DNA of 64,000 nucleotides from Azorhizobium caulinodans ORS 571 (GTDB lineage Bacteria > Pseudomonadota > Alphaproteobacteria > Rhizobiales > Xanthobacteraceae): contig NC_009937.1 in assembly GCF_000010525.1 (NCBI RefSeq), positions 811,501-875,500 on the forward strand, written 5' to 3'. Every line of letters starts with the position of its first letter. The stretch's first letter is position 1. The notes under the pieces were generated by a model, which searched no databases, was not told the origin of the DNA, and saw nothing but the letters and a program-made list of their open reading frames with translations. The translations under genes and the position numbers were made by a program. Below are positions 19,267-27,347 of this stretch, piece by piece.

Positions 19267-20658
19267 ATGATGGTGGACCAGCAGCAGGGTGCAGGGCTGG
19301 CCGCGACCAAGGCGGGCGAGCCCGCTGGCGGTGCGGCGGATCTCGTCATCGGCGAGGGGCGCACCCTCTCGGCCCACGCCATGCGGGCTGCCGTGATGGG
19401 CGAACTGCACGCGCGCCCGTTCTTTCCGGTCGAAACACCCCGCCGCTTCCTGCACGTGGCTTTCCTCACCTCGCCGGCCGATGCGCAGACCGAGCGGGCG
19501 CTGGTGACCGAGCTGTGCGCCAGCCGGGGCGTCCCCGGCCCGCTGCCGGGCGCCAAGCATCACCGCGTTTCGTTCGGCGGGGCCACACTGCGCTGGGAGG
19601 CCCATGCGGAGTTCTCCACTTATACGTGGGATCTGCCGGCCGTTGAGGCAACGCCCAACCAATTGCCGTTTCACCCGGCCGCTGCCGCTCTGGCGAGCCC
19701 GCTCACCCAGTTGCCGCAGCCGGGGCCTCTGCTTGTGGCGGTGGACCTGCACCTCGTCACCGACACCATGGAGGATGTGCAGCTCGATGGCGTGTTCGAT
19801 CGCGGGAGCCTTGCCCGCTCGGACGTGAATGACGGTGCCGCCGAGATCGCCACCGATTTCAAGCCGGACCCGGCGGGCTTCGTGCGCATCCTCGTGCGCG
19901 ACCGCGGCCTCGGCGCCGAGGCGGCCGGCGCCCTGGTGCAGCGGGTGCTGGAGATCGAGACCTATCGCACGCTGGCGCTGCTCGGCCTGCCGGAGGCGCA
20001 GAAGCTGGCACCGCTCATCTCCAAGATCGAGGCGCGGCTCGCGCAGGCCACCGCCGAGATGACCCGCTCGGTCGGCCTTTCCGCCAACAACCGTCTGCTC
20101 GACGAACTGGTCGCGCTGGCTGCCGAGCTGGAGGCGGACACCGCCCCGTCGCTGTTCCGCTTCGGCGCCAGCCGGGCCTATGCGGAGATCGTGCGGCTGC
20201 GCCTCGCCACCATCCGGGAGGAGGCGGTGCAGGGCTTCCCCACCTGGCAGCAGTTCCTTGACCGGCGGATGGCGCCGGCCATGCGTACCTGCCAATCGGT
20301 GGAGGAGCGGCAGGGCAACATCGCCGCCAAGCTCGCCCGCAGCGCCGATCTCCTGCGCACCCGCGTGGACGTGGAACTGGAGCAGCAGAATCGCGACCTG
20401 CTCACCTCGATGAACGAGCGCACCCGCCTGCAACTGCGGTTGCAACGCACGGTGGAAGGTCTCTCCGTCGCGGCGATCTCTTATTATGTGGCGAGCCTCG
20501 TGCACCTGCTCGCCGAAGGCCTGCACGCCAGCGGGGTCGTGATTTTCGGGCACCATGTCAATCCCGGCACGATCACAGCAATTGCTGTACCGATCTCGGT
20601 GATCGCCGTATGGTACGTCGTCAGGCGTATTCGCAACGCCCACGGTGAACATGAGTAA
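19267..20658 (+). CDS. DUF3422 family membrane protein
   Basis: About 463 residues, matching the DUF3422 family in length and in the N-terminal segment (GELHARPFFPVETPRRFLH). The middle is helical and probably coiled (LEAD..., QSVEERQGNIAAKLARSADL). Two membrane helices lie near the C-terminus (ISYYVASLVHLLAEGL and ITAIAVPISVIAVWYVV), followed by a short basic tail. The biochemical role of the family is not known to me. Start is uncertain: ATG 19267 and 19270 are adjacent, and GTG 19213 is in frame. Divergent from the monooxygenase gene. Confidence 0.85.
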   Translation: MMVDQQQGAGLAATKAGEPAGGAADLVIGEGRTLSAHAMRAAVMGELHARPFFPVETPRRFLHVAFLTSPADAQTERALVTELCASRGVPGPLPGAKHHRVSFGGATLRWEAHAEFSTYTWDLPAVEATPNQLPFHPAAAALASPLTQLPQPGPLLVAVDLHLVTDTMEDVQLDGVFDRGSLARSDVNDGAAEIATDFKPDPAGFVRILVRDRGLGAEAAGALVQRVLEIETYRTLALLGLPEAQKLAPLISKIEARLAQATAEMTRSVGLSANNRLLDELVALAAELEADTAPSLFRFGASRAYAEIVRLRLATIREEAVQGFPTWQQFLDRRMAPAMRTCQSVEERQGNIAAKLARSADLLRTRVDVELEQQNRDLLTSMNERTRLQLRLQRTVEGLSVAAISYYVASLVHLLAEGLHASGVVIFGHHVNPGTITAIAVPISVIAVWYVVRRIRNAHGEHE

Positions 20659-20847
20659 CCGCGTCTCCGCCAGCGTTACGATGGCGGAGTGAACCCACCC
20701 GCGCAGGGGCGTCCGGGAACCGGAGCCGGCCCGCGCGGCTTGAGCCCGGATGCGGCCAGCAGCTCGCATCCTCGACAAGACCGGCCGCCGCCGTCCGGCG
20801 CGTGGCCCTCGGCCCTCGGCCGCAAGCTCAAAGAAAGGGGGTAAGCA

Positions 20848-21696
20848 ATGGATTACGAATCCGAATACGACAACCGTGCCCGCGTGCCGGAATTCCCGGA
20901 GATTGTTGCCGGCTGGATTTCCCGCTCGGCCCATCTGCGCGGCGATGTCGCCGCGGCCGATCTTGGCATCCCCCACGGGCCTTCGCCCCGCCAGTTCCTT
21001 GACATCCTGTGGCCCGACGCCACCCGGCAGGCGCCGGTCGTCCTGTTCTTTCATGGCGGCTACTGGCAGCGCCAGCACCCGCGCGAAGTCACCTTCGTCG
21101 CGGAGGGCTGCCTGGCCCATGGCGTCGCCGTCGCGCTCGCCGGCTATGACCTTGCCCCCCACGTCCCGGTCGGCAACATCGTCGCGCAGGCGCGCGGCGC
21201 GGCCATCTGCCTGCACCACCGCATCAAGCGGCGCATCGTCGTAAGCGGCCACTCAGCGGGCGGTCATCTGGCTGCCGCGCTCACCGCGACCCGCTGGCAC
21301 GACATCGACGTGCGCGGCGCCGACGACATGGTGACCTCCGGCCTCGGCATCTCCGGCGTCTATGATCTGGAGCCGCTGGTGTCCACGCGCCTCAACGAGG
21401 CCCTGCGCCTCAGCGAGGCCGAGGCGCGGCGGCTTTCGCCGATCCATTGGGAGGTGCCGGCCGGCCGCACCTTCTCCGCCTTTGTCGGTGCCGAGGAGAG
21501 CGCGGAGTTCCGCCGCCAGAGCCGCGATTTCGCGGTGGCCTGGGGCGAGCAGGGCGCGGTGGCGGACAGCGTCGAAGTGCCCGGCGCCAACCACTTCACG
21601 GTGCTCGACCAACTCGCGGATCCGGCGTCCGCCATGGTCACCCGTCTCGTCGAACTGGCCCGTGCCAGCGAGGATGCGGCGTCCCTCGCCGCCTGA
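20848..21696 (+). CDS. Alpha/beta hydrolase (esterase or arylformamidase-like)
   Basis: Cytoplasmic serine hydrolase, 282 residues. The oxyanion segment FFHGGYW and the nucleophile elbow GHSAGGH are both present. The catalytic acid and His are expected near PGANHFTVLD at the C-terminus, which contains a suitable His. The pattern is that of kynurenine-formamidase-like and carboxylesterase-like hydrolases. No tryptophan-degradation genes are nearby, so the substrate is open. AAAGGGGG precedes ATG 20848. Stands alone between the DUF3422 gene and a secreted protein. Confidence 0.85.
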   Translation: MDYESEYDNRARVPEFPEIVAGWISRSAHLRGDVAAADLGIPHGPSPRQFLDILWPDATRQAPVVLFFHGGYWQRQHPREVTFVAEGCLAHGVAVALAGYDLAPHVPVGNIVAQARGAAICLHHRIKRRIVVSGHSAGGHLAAALTATRWHDIDVRGADDMVTSGLGISGVYDLEPLVSTRLNEALRLSEAEARRLSPIHWEVPAGRTFSAFVGAEESAEFRRQSRDFAVAWGEQGAVADSVEVPGANHFTVLDQLADPASAMVTRLVELARASEDAASLAA

Positions 21697-21785
21697 CGGC
21701 TGCCGGGCGCGACAGGCGGGGGAATGCCCTTGCGCCCGGGCTCGGCCGGTGTGAAAGCTCTCGCGGTACAAGCGGGGGCTTTTCC

Positions 21786-22880
21786 ATGACGACGCTTCAC
21801 CTTGGCGGAGATCGGGGACGTCCGGTCGCCACCGCCCGACGTCCCGCATCAGGCAGGGTCGCGATCGCGATGGTGTTCGCGGGCTGTCTGGCTGTTGGAC
21901 CGTCCCCCGTCATGGCCCAGACGGCGGAGGCCCCCCGCACCGCGACCATTCCCCTGCTCAAGCGGCCCGACCGCAGCGGCTTCTCCAATTTCATCGCGGT
22001 CACGGCCAGCGGAGGGGCCGGCGGCACGGTTCTGCTCGATACCGGCTCCACGGGCCTGCGCATCCGCCAGGAGGCGCTGGGGCCGGATGTGAAGCTCACC
22101 GACATTCCGGTCGAATATTCCTATTCCAGCGGCAACGTTCTGCACGGCGTGCTTGGCTACGCGGTGGTGGCCTTTCCCGGAGCCTCGCCCGCGGTCGCCA
22201 CCGCCAGGCCCATTGCCATCCAGGTGGTGCAGTCCATCACCTGCAAGCCGGAAAAGCCGAACTGCCCCAAATGGAAGCCGACGGAAGTCGGCGTGATGGG
22301 CGTGGCCTACAGCGGCGTCGCCGCCTTCAACCCGCTGGCCCAGCTTCCGGGGAACCTCTCCACCGGCTTCATCGTCCATGCCAACGACAAGGCGGACCCG
22401 AACCTCGTGCCGCATCTGGAAGTGGGGCTCACGCCGGAGAATTCCGCCGGTTATGCCTTCGCCGCCTTCCAGCCGGCGCAGGGCAACCAGCAGCCGGACG
22501 GCCTGAAGGCTTGGAACACCAAGAGCATCCCCACCTGCTTCCGCGTGGATGACGGTCCGGCCGGCTGCTATGCGACCGTGTTCGACACCGGCGCCGGTCT
22601 CGGCAGCTTCGAGACGCCGGGCCTGCCGCGCTCGCGCCTCAACAAGCGCGTGCCGCCGGGCCGCACGGTCACGACCTCGGTGGAGGGGGTGATGCAGCTC
22701 ACGGTCACCGCCGGCCGCCGGCCCTGGCTCAACCGCTATCGCTACGAGCCGCCCCACGGCAGCGTTCCCGGGTTCAATTCCGGTGGCCTCGTCTTCCGGC
22801 ATTACCGCGTGCTCTATGATGGTGTGAACGGGCGCATCGGTTTCTCGCCGACGACCCCCGTGGATGCCGCCGCGCGGTGA
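21786..22880 (+). CDS. Secreted pepsin-like aspartic protease candidate
   Basis: About 364 residues with an N-terminal signal peptide (hydrophobic segment ending near SPVMAQ). Two aspartic-protease motifs are visible: LLDTGSTGLRI with Asp85 and VFDTGAGLG with Asp267. Their spacing of 182 residues is close to that of the two catalytic aspartates in two-lobed pepsins. Cys pairs occur around residues 155-165 and in the region before the second motif. A C-terminal segment (GRIGFSP) resembles the end of pepsin lobes. Bacterial pepsin-type proteins are uncommon. I cannot exclude a non-catalytic relative. ATG 21786 is chosen because the signal peptide follows it; the frame extends upstream into the hydrolase gene. 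Confidence 0.7.
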   Translation: MTTLHLGGDRGRPVATARRPASGRVAIAMVFAGCLAVGPSPVMAQTAEAPRTATIPLLKRPDRSGFSNFIAVTASGGAGGTVLLDTGSTGLRIRQEALGPDVKLTDIPVEYSYSSGNVLHGVLGYAVVAFPGASPAVATARPIAIQVVQSITCKPEKPNCPKWKPTEVGVMGVAYSGVAAFNPLAQLPGNLSTGFIVHANDKADPNLVPHLEVGLTPENSAGYAFAAFQPAQGNQQPDGLKAWNTKSIPTCFRVDDGPAGCYATVFDTGAGLGSFETPGLPRSRLNKRVPPGRTVTTSVEGVMQLTVTAGRRPWLNRYRYEPPHGSVPGFNSGGLVFRHYRVLYDGVNGRIGFSPTTPVDAAAR

Positions 22881-22966
22881 TTAGCGGTTTTCATCCCGGC
22901 CCTTTCATGCTCTGAAAGGCGCCTGTTCCGGCCGCCGCGCGGCCTTCCTCCAGTTCCGGATGCTCC

Positions 22967-23614
22967 ATGCAGCCCATCCAGATCGCCGTGGTGCCTGTCA
23001 CGCCCTTCGACCAGAACTGCTCCATCCTGTGGTGTACCGCCACCAAGAAGGGCGCGGTCATCGATCCCGGCGGCGACCTGCCCCGCATCGAGGCGGCGCT
23101 CAAGGAAACCGGCATCACGGTGGAGAAGATCCTGCTCACCCACGGCCATGTGGACCATGCGGCGGGCGCGGCGGAACTCTCCGAGACTCTGGGCGTGCCG
23201 ATCGAGGGGCCGAACGAGAAGGACCAGTTCCTGATGGACGGCCTGGTGGACTCCGCCGCCCGCTTCGGCATGGAGGGCGCGCGGAACGTCACGCCGACCC
23301 GGTATCTGAAAGAAGGCGACACCGTCACCATCGGCGAGGTGACGCTGGAGGTGCTGGACGTGCCCGGCCACACGCCCGGCCATGTGGTCTTCGTCCACAA
23401 GGGCACCAATGTCGCCATCGTCGGCGACACGCTGTTCCGCGGCTCCGTCGGACGCACGGATTTCCCCTATGGCGATCCCGAACTGCTCATTTCCGGCATC
23501 GTCTCGAAGCTCCTGCCGCTCGGTGATGCGGTGGTGTGCCTGCCGGGCCACGGGCCGGTGACGAGCATCGGTGACGAGCGCCGTTCCAACCCATTCCTGA
23601 ACGGCGCGGCCTGA
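22967..23614 (+). CDS. Metallo-beta-lactamase-fold hydrolase (glyoxalase II-like, YcbL type)
   Basis: Cytoplasmic metal hydrolase, 215 residues. The metal motif THGHVDHAAG supplies the HxHxDH residues. Further ligands are in PGHTPGH and VGDTLF, with a final His in PGHGPVTS. The short length fits the YcbL group, which lacks the C-terminal substrate domain of true GloB. Thioester hydrolysis, such as of S-lactoylglutathione, is the family expectation. Convergent with the diguanylate cyclase gene, whose stop is 22 bases away. Confidence 0.88.
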   Translation: MQPIQIAVVPVTPFDQNCSILWCTATKKGAVIDPGGDLPRIEAALKETGITVEKILLTHGHVDHAAGAAELSETLGVPIEGPNEKDQFLMDGLVDSAARFGMEGARNVTPTRYLKEGDTVTIGEVTLEVLDVPGHTPGHVVFVHKGTNVAIVGDTLFRGSVGRTDFPYGDPELLISGIVSKLLPLGDAVVCLPGHGPVTSIGDERRSNPFLNGAA

Positions 23615-23635
23615 GCGATCGCAGCCTGCGGGCGT

Positions 23636-25336
23636 TCAGCCCTGCAGGCTCGGCTCGGGTGAGATGACGATGCGATTGCGGCCGGAATTCTTGGCCTCGT
23701 AGAGGGCAAGGTCCGCGCGCTCGATCACCTTGTGCATGTCGCGGTCCTGATCGTGCGCCAGTGCAGCGCCGATGGAGATGGTGACGGCGATGGCCTGATC
23801 CTCGAAGACCACCTTTGTCGCCGCCACCGCCTCGCGCACCCGCTCCGCCAGGGCCTGCATGCCGGCGATGTCGGTATCCTGAAGCAGGGCCACGAATTCC
23901 TCGCCACCGAAGCGGGCGAGATGGTCGTGTGCGCGCAGGGTTCTGACGAAGGTGTCCGCCACATGCTTCAGCACGGCGTCGCCGGCGGCATGCCCGTAGG
24001 TGTCGTTCACCTGCTTGAAGTGGTCGATGTCAGCCATGAGGATGCCGAGCTGGCCCGTGGCATGGGCACTATCCAGCGCCACATCCGCCATGGCGAGGAA
24101 GGAGCGCCGGTTGAGCAGGCCGGTCAGCGGATCGGTATCCGCCAGTTCCTTCAGTGCCGCCACATCCTGCTCGTGCTTGCGGCTGAACATCTCATAGCGC
24201 GTCTCGGCCGAGGTCAGGCGCCGCAGGAGCGAGCGCAGGGCGTAGGAGAGGTGCATCACGTCCGCATTGCCGCGCAGGCGCGGCAGCATCGTGATCTTGG
24301 GGTCGCGGCCGATTTCCTCCGCGGCGAGGGCGAGCTGGCGCAGCGGGCGGCCCAGCCGCCGGGCGAACCACAGCGTGAGGCCGACGCACACCAGCAGCGC
24401 GATGGCGCCGTAGCCGATGATGCGGAATGCGACGTGATAGGCTGAGGCGAAGGCATCCTCTGCCGGCTGCTGGGCGACCACGATCCAGCCGAAGCCCGGG
24501 AAGTCCTGCTCGCCGTCGGAGATCGCATAACCCGTCAGGAGGTCGCCTGCCGGGCTCTTCTGGACGAAGGCACCGGTGCGGGTCACGGACATCCGCGCGA
24601 TTCGATCCTTCGTAAAGGGCGTATCGCCACGTTCGGGGCCGAGCAGGACGATGCCTTCGGAGGACATCACCACGATATTCACGCCCGGCTGGGCCTTGAG
24701 AACCGTGTCGCGCAGGCCCTCGACCCAGCGGAAATAAAGATGCGCGCCCAGCACGCCGAGCAGGCGACCGTCCCGCGAGTGAACCGGAAAGGCGATATCG
24801 ACGAAGCGCTCCGGATCGCCGGTCGCGCCGAGATTGGGGAGGAGCTTCGCCAGCAGCACGGCCTCGTGCAGATCGCCGACCGTGGGGCCTTTCAAACCAT
24901 CCCGGAACCATGGGCGGGAGAAGACGGACGTGCCCTCCAGCATGCCTTGCGTCGCCGCCACCACCTGGCCGTCGGGGCGGGCAAAGCCGATCCAGGCGAA
25001 ATGGCGCATGCCGGACTGGGCCTGGTTCAGCGCCGCGCGCAGCAGGGCGGCATCGCCCTCCCAGGCGATGTCCAGGGCCCGCAACTGCGCCAGATTCCGC
25101 ACCTCGCGGTAGCGCTCGAACATGTCCACGTCCAGCCGGTCCGCGATGGTCGCGGCGGTGAGGGACATGTTCTGCTGGATGCGTTCGGCGATCGCCCACC
25201 CGCTCAGGCGGGCGGAGAAGATGGACACGACGATCAGGCCCAGGATGCACACCACGCTCAGCACCACGCCGAGCTGCTGGGCGATACTGGTGCTGTCCTG
25301 GAGCTTATGGAGCCTGTGCCGCAGGGCTTCTCGCAC
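23636..25336 (-). CDS. Membrane diguanylate cyclase with periplasmic dCache-like sensor
   Basis: 566 residues. A membrane helix at about 22-46 and another near 300-322 enclose a periplasmic sensor of the double-Cache type. A HAMP-like linker and a short coil lead to a GGDEF domain. The active site reads GGEEF, which is a functional variant. RAHD five residues upstream matches the RxxD product-inhibition site, so c-di-GMP feedback is likely. The enzyme makes c-di-GMP from two GTP and usually promotes surface attachment. The GTG start at 25336 has AAAGGACC upstream. Divergent from the MarR gene. Confidence 0.92.
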   Translation of the reverse strand: MREALRHRLHKLQDSTSIAQQLGVVLSVVCILGLIVVSIFSARLSGWAIAERIQQNMSLTAATIADRLDVDMFERYREVRNLAQLRALDIAWEGDAALLRAALNQAQSGMRHFAWIGFARPDGQVVAATQGMLEGTSVFSRPWFRDGLKGPTVGDLHEAVLLAKLLPNLGATGDPERFVDIAFPVHSRDGRLLGVLGAHLYFRWVEGLRDTVLKAQPGVNIVVMSSEGIVLLGPERGDTPFTKDRIARMSVTRTGAFVQKSPAGDLLTGYAISDGEQDFPGFGWIVVAQQPAEDAFASAYHVAFRIIGYGAIALLVCVGLTLWFARRLGRPLRQLALAAEEIGRDPKITMLPRLRGNADVMHLSYALRSLLRRLTSAETRYEMFSRKHEQDVAALKELADTDPLTGLLNRRSFLAMADVALDSAHATGQLGILMADIDHFKQVNDTYGHAAGDAVLKHVADTFVRTLRAHDHLARFGGEEFVALLQDTDIAGMQALAERVREAVAATKVVFEDQAIAVTISIGAALAHDQDRDMHKVIERADLALYEAKNSGRNRIVISPEPSLQG

Positions 25337-25519
25337 CGTTTTGGTCCTTTCTCCGCCTCGAATTACAACTTAGAGGTATTATAACCTCGAATGACTGCTC
25401 TAGGTTCTTTGTGCGTTGCGGGTCGGTGGAAACAGGGGACGCTCTGCGTGCAGCAGATTTTTCCGATTTACGCTTGGAAAGGTCAACACGCGGCCGGGCG
25501 AGAACGAGAGGCTAGAAAG

Positions 25520-25532
25520 TAAGTTTAACTTA
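25520..25532. promoter_or_regulatory. Short palindrome upstream of marR-type gene
   Basis: TAAGTT-T-AACTTA lies 18 bases before the MarR start, overlapping an AT-rich stretch. This is the usual place for an autoregulatory MarR site. An additional inverted pair GAGGT/ACCTC lies at 25373-25388, near the diguanylate cyclase start. Confidence 0.4.
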
Positions 25533-25550
25533 TCGTATTGTGGGGGAGAT

Positions 25551-25997
25551 ATGTCTGAGACTCCGTTGGGATTTCTTTTCTTCGAGGTGTCGCGGCTCTA
25601 CCGGGCGCGCACGGACCGTGCGTTCGAGCAGGGCGGCCTCGGCATCACCTCCGGTGAGGCCCGCACGCTGATCTACATCAATCAGCATCCGGGCCTGCGC
25701 CAGACGGCTCTTGCCGAGAAGATGAGCGTCGAGCCCATGACGCTGGTGGCTTCTCTCGATCGTCTCGAGGCGCAGAGCCTCGTGAAGCGCGAGCCCGATC
25801 CCACCGACCGCCGGGCGAAACGCGTTCTGCTGACGCCGGCCGCCGCGCCGCTGATCGCGCGCATCACCTCCATCGCGCTCGCCGCGCGGGAGGAAATCCT
25901 CAACGGCCTCTCGGAAGACCAGATCGCCAATTTCAGGACCGCCCTCGACCGGATGCGCGTGAACCTGGTGGCGGGGAGAGATGCGGACGACGCATGA
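25551..25997 (+). CDS. MarR family transcriptional regulator
   Basis: 148 residues, the usual MarR size. The winged helix includes RQTALAEKMSVEPMTLVASLDRLEAQSLV and the wing carries DPTDRRAKRV, the conserved DxRxKR-type segment. ATG 25551 follows GGGGGAG; the open frame starts earlier at 25416 without support. The stop overlaps the start of the exporter gene by 4 bases (ATGA), so the two are translationally coupled. The expected role is ligand-released repression of its own operon with the exporter. Confidence 0.92.
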   Translation: MSETPLGFLFFEVSRLYRARTDRAFEQGGLGITSGEARTLIYINQHPGLRQTALAEKMSVEPMTLVASLDRLEAQSLVKREPDPTDRRAKRVLLTPAAAPLIARITSIALAAREEILNGLSEDQIANFRTALDRMRVNLVAGRDADDA

Positions 25998-27292
25998 AGC
26001 CAGTGATGAGTGAAAGCCGCACGGCGGTCATCGGTGCGATGATCGTCGTGCTGGGGCCGATCAGCATGTCGCTCTACACACCGGCCATGCCGGCGCTGGT
26101 GGAGGCCTTTCACACCACGCCGGCCCTGTTGAAGCTCACGCTCTCCGTCTATTTCTTCGGCTTCGCCTTTTCCCAGCTCGCCTGCGGGCCGCTCTCCGAT
26201 GCCTTCGGGCGGCGGCCCACGGCGCTCGGCTTCTTCGCCATCTATCTGGCGGGCAGCGTGGTGGCGGCCTTCGCGCCGGACATCACCGCGCTGATCATCG
26301 GCCGCGGCCTTCAGGGGATCGGCGTGGCTGCGGGCCCCGCCGTCTCCCGTGCCATCGTGCGCGACCAGTTCACCGGCCAGCCGTCCGCCCGCATCATGAA
26401 CCTGATCGCCACCATGCTGGCGATCGGGCCCGCCATCGCCCCGACGCTCGGCGGCCTCATCCTCTCGACCGTGGGCTGGTCGGCCATCTTTCTCGTGATG
26501 GTGATCTATGGCCTCGTGCTCGTGCTGCTGCTGGCGGTCCTTGTACCGGAGACCAATGCGGCCCCGCTGCGGGCCAACGCCCATCCGGCCACGGTTGCCC
26601 GCAATTATGGGACGCTGCTGTCGGACCGGCGCTTTCTCCAGCCGAGCCTGGTGATCGGTTTCACGCTCGGCGGCATCTATACGCTCGCTGCCATCCTGCC
26701 CTTCGTGCTCATCGAGCGGGTGGGCCTCTCGCCCATCGGCTTCGGCATCGCCATGATCTGCCAAACCGGCTCGTTCATGACGGGCTCGCTGGTCACCGGC
26801 CGGCTGCTCAGGCGCTTCAAGGCGGAGGCACTGGTGCCCTTCGGCCTCGCTATCGTGCTGGCGGCGGCGGTCGGCATGGCCTTCGCGACCCGCCTGTGGC
26901 CCCTCTCGGCGGTGGCCACCATGCTGCCGGTGGCGGTCTGGGCCTTCGGCATCGCCGTGCTGCTGCCCGGCGGCACCACGGGCGCGCTCGCCAATTTCCC
27001 GAGGATGGCCGGTGCGGCTTCCGCCATGATGGGCTTCATGCAGATCGGCGGCGGACTGCTGGGCACCATGCTGGCGAGTGCCTTCGCGGTGCCCGGCGAC
27101 GCGCTGGTGATCGTGGTGCCGGGTCTCGCGGCGGCTGCGCTCGTCGCCTTTGTCTTGCTGCGACCGGCGGAGCCGTCCCGCGTGGCGGCCCGCATCAGCG
27201 AGCCGGATCTCGAGATCTCCACGGACCCCGCCGGCATCGTCGGCGCTGCAGGCGACGAGATCGAGGCCGAGGTCTTCCGCAAGCGCGCCTGA
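25994..27292 (+). CDS. MFS drug exporter, Bcr/CflA family
   Basis: Inner-membrane proton antiporter, 432 residues with about 12 membrane helices. The loop 2-3 motif reads GPLSDAFGRRPTAL, and motif C-like glycines occur in the fifth helix (AIGPAIAPTLGG). The N-terminal SLYTPAMPALVEAF is typical of the Bcr/CflA group (bicyclomycin and chloramphenicol-type efflux). A C-terminal acidic tail of about 35 residues follows the last helix. Coupled to the marR-type gene by ATGA overlap, which supports a substrate-inducible efflux operon. Confidence 0.9.
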   Translation: MKPVMSESRTAVIGAMIVVLGPISMSLYTPAMPALVEAFHTTPALLKLTLSVYFFGFAFSQLACGPLSDAFGRRPTALGFFAIYLAGSVVAAFAPDITALIIGRGLQGIGVAAGPAVSRAIVRDQFTGQPSARIMNLIATMLAIGPAIAPTLGGLILSTVGWSAIFLVMVIYGLVLVLLLAVLVPETNAAPLRANAHPATVARNYGTLLSDRRFLQPSLVIGFTLGGIYTLAAILPFVLIERVGLSPIGFGIAMICQTGSFMTGSLVTGRLLRRFKAEALVPFGLAIVLAAAVGMAFATRLWPLSAVATMLPVAVWAFGIAVLLPGGTTGALANFPRMAGAASAMMGFMQIGGGLLGTMLASAFAVPGDALVIVVPGLAAAALVAFVLLRPAEPSRVAARISEPDLEISTDPAGIVGAAGDEIEAEVFRKRA

Positions 27293-27347
27293 CGCGCCCG
27301 CTGCCGGGTTCTCGGGGAGCGGCGCCTGCCTCGGACCTGTGCGGGCG

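Noticed and set aside
23623-23650. AGCCTGC / GCAGGCT inverted repeat between convergent genes
   Set aside because: Partly inside the diguanylate cyclase coding end, with a long loop and no T tract, so not called as a terminator.
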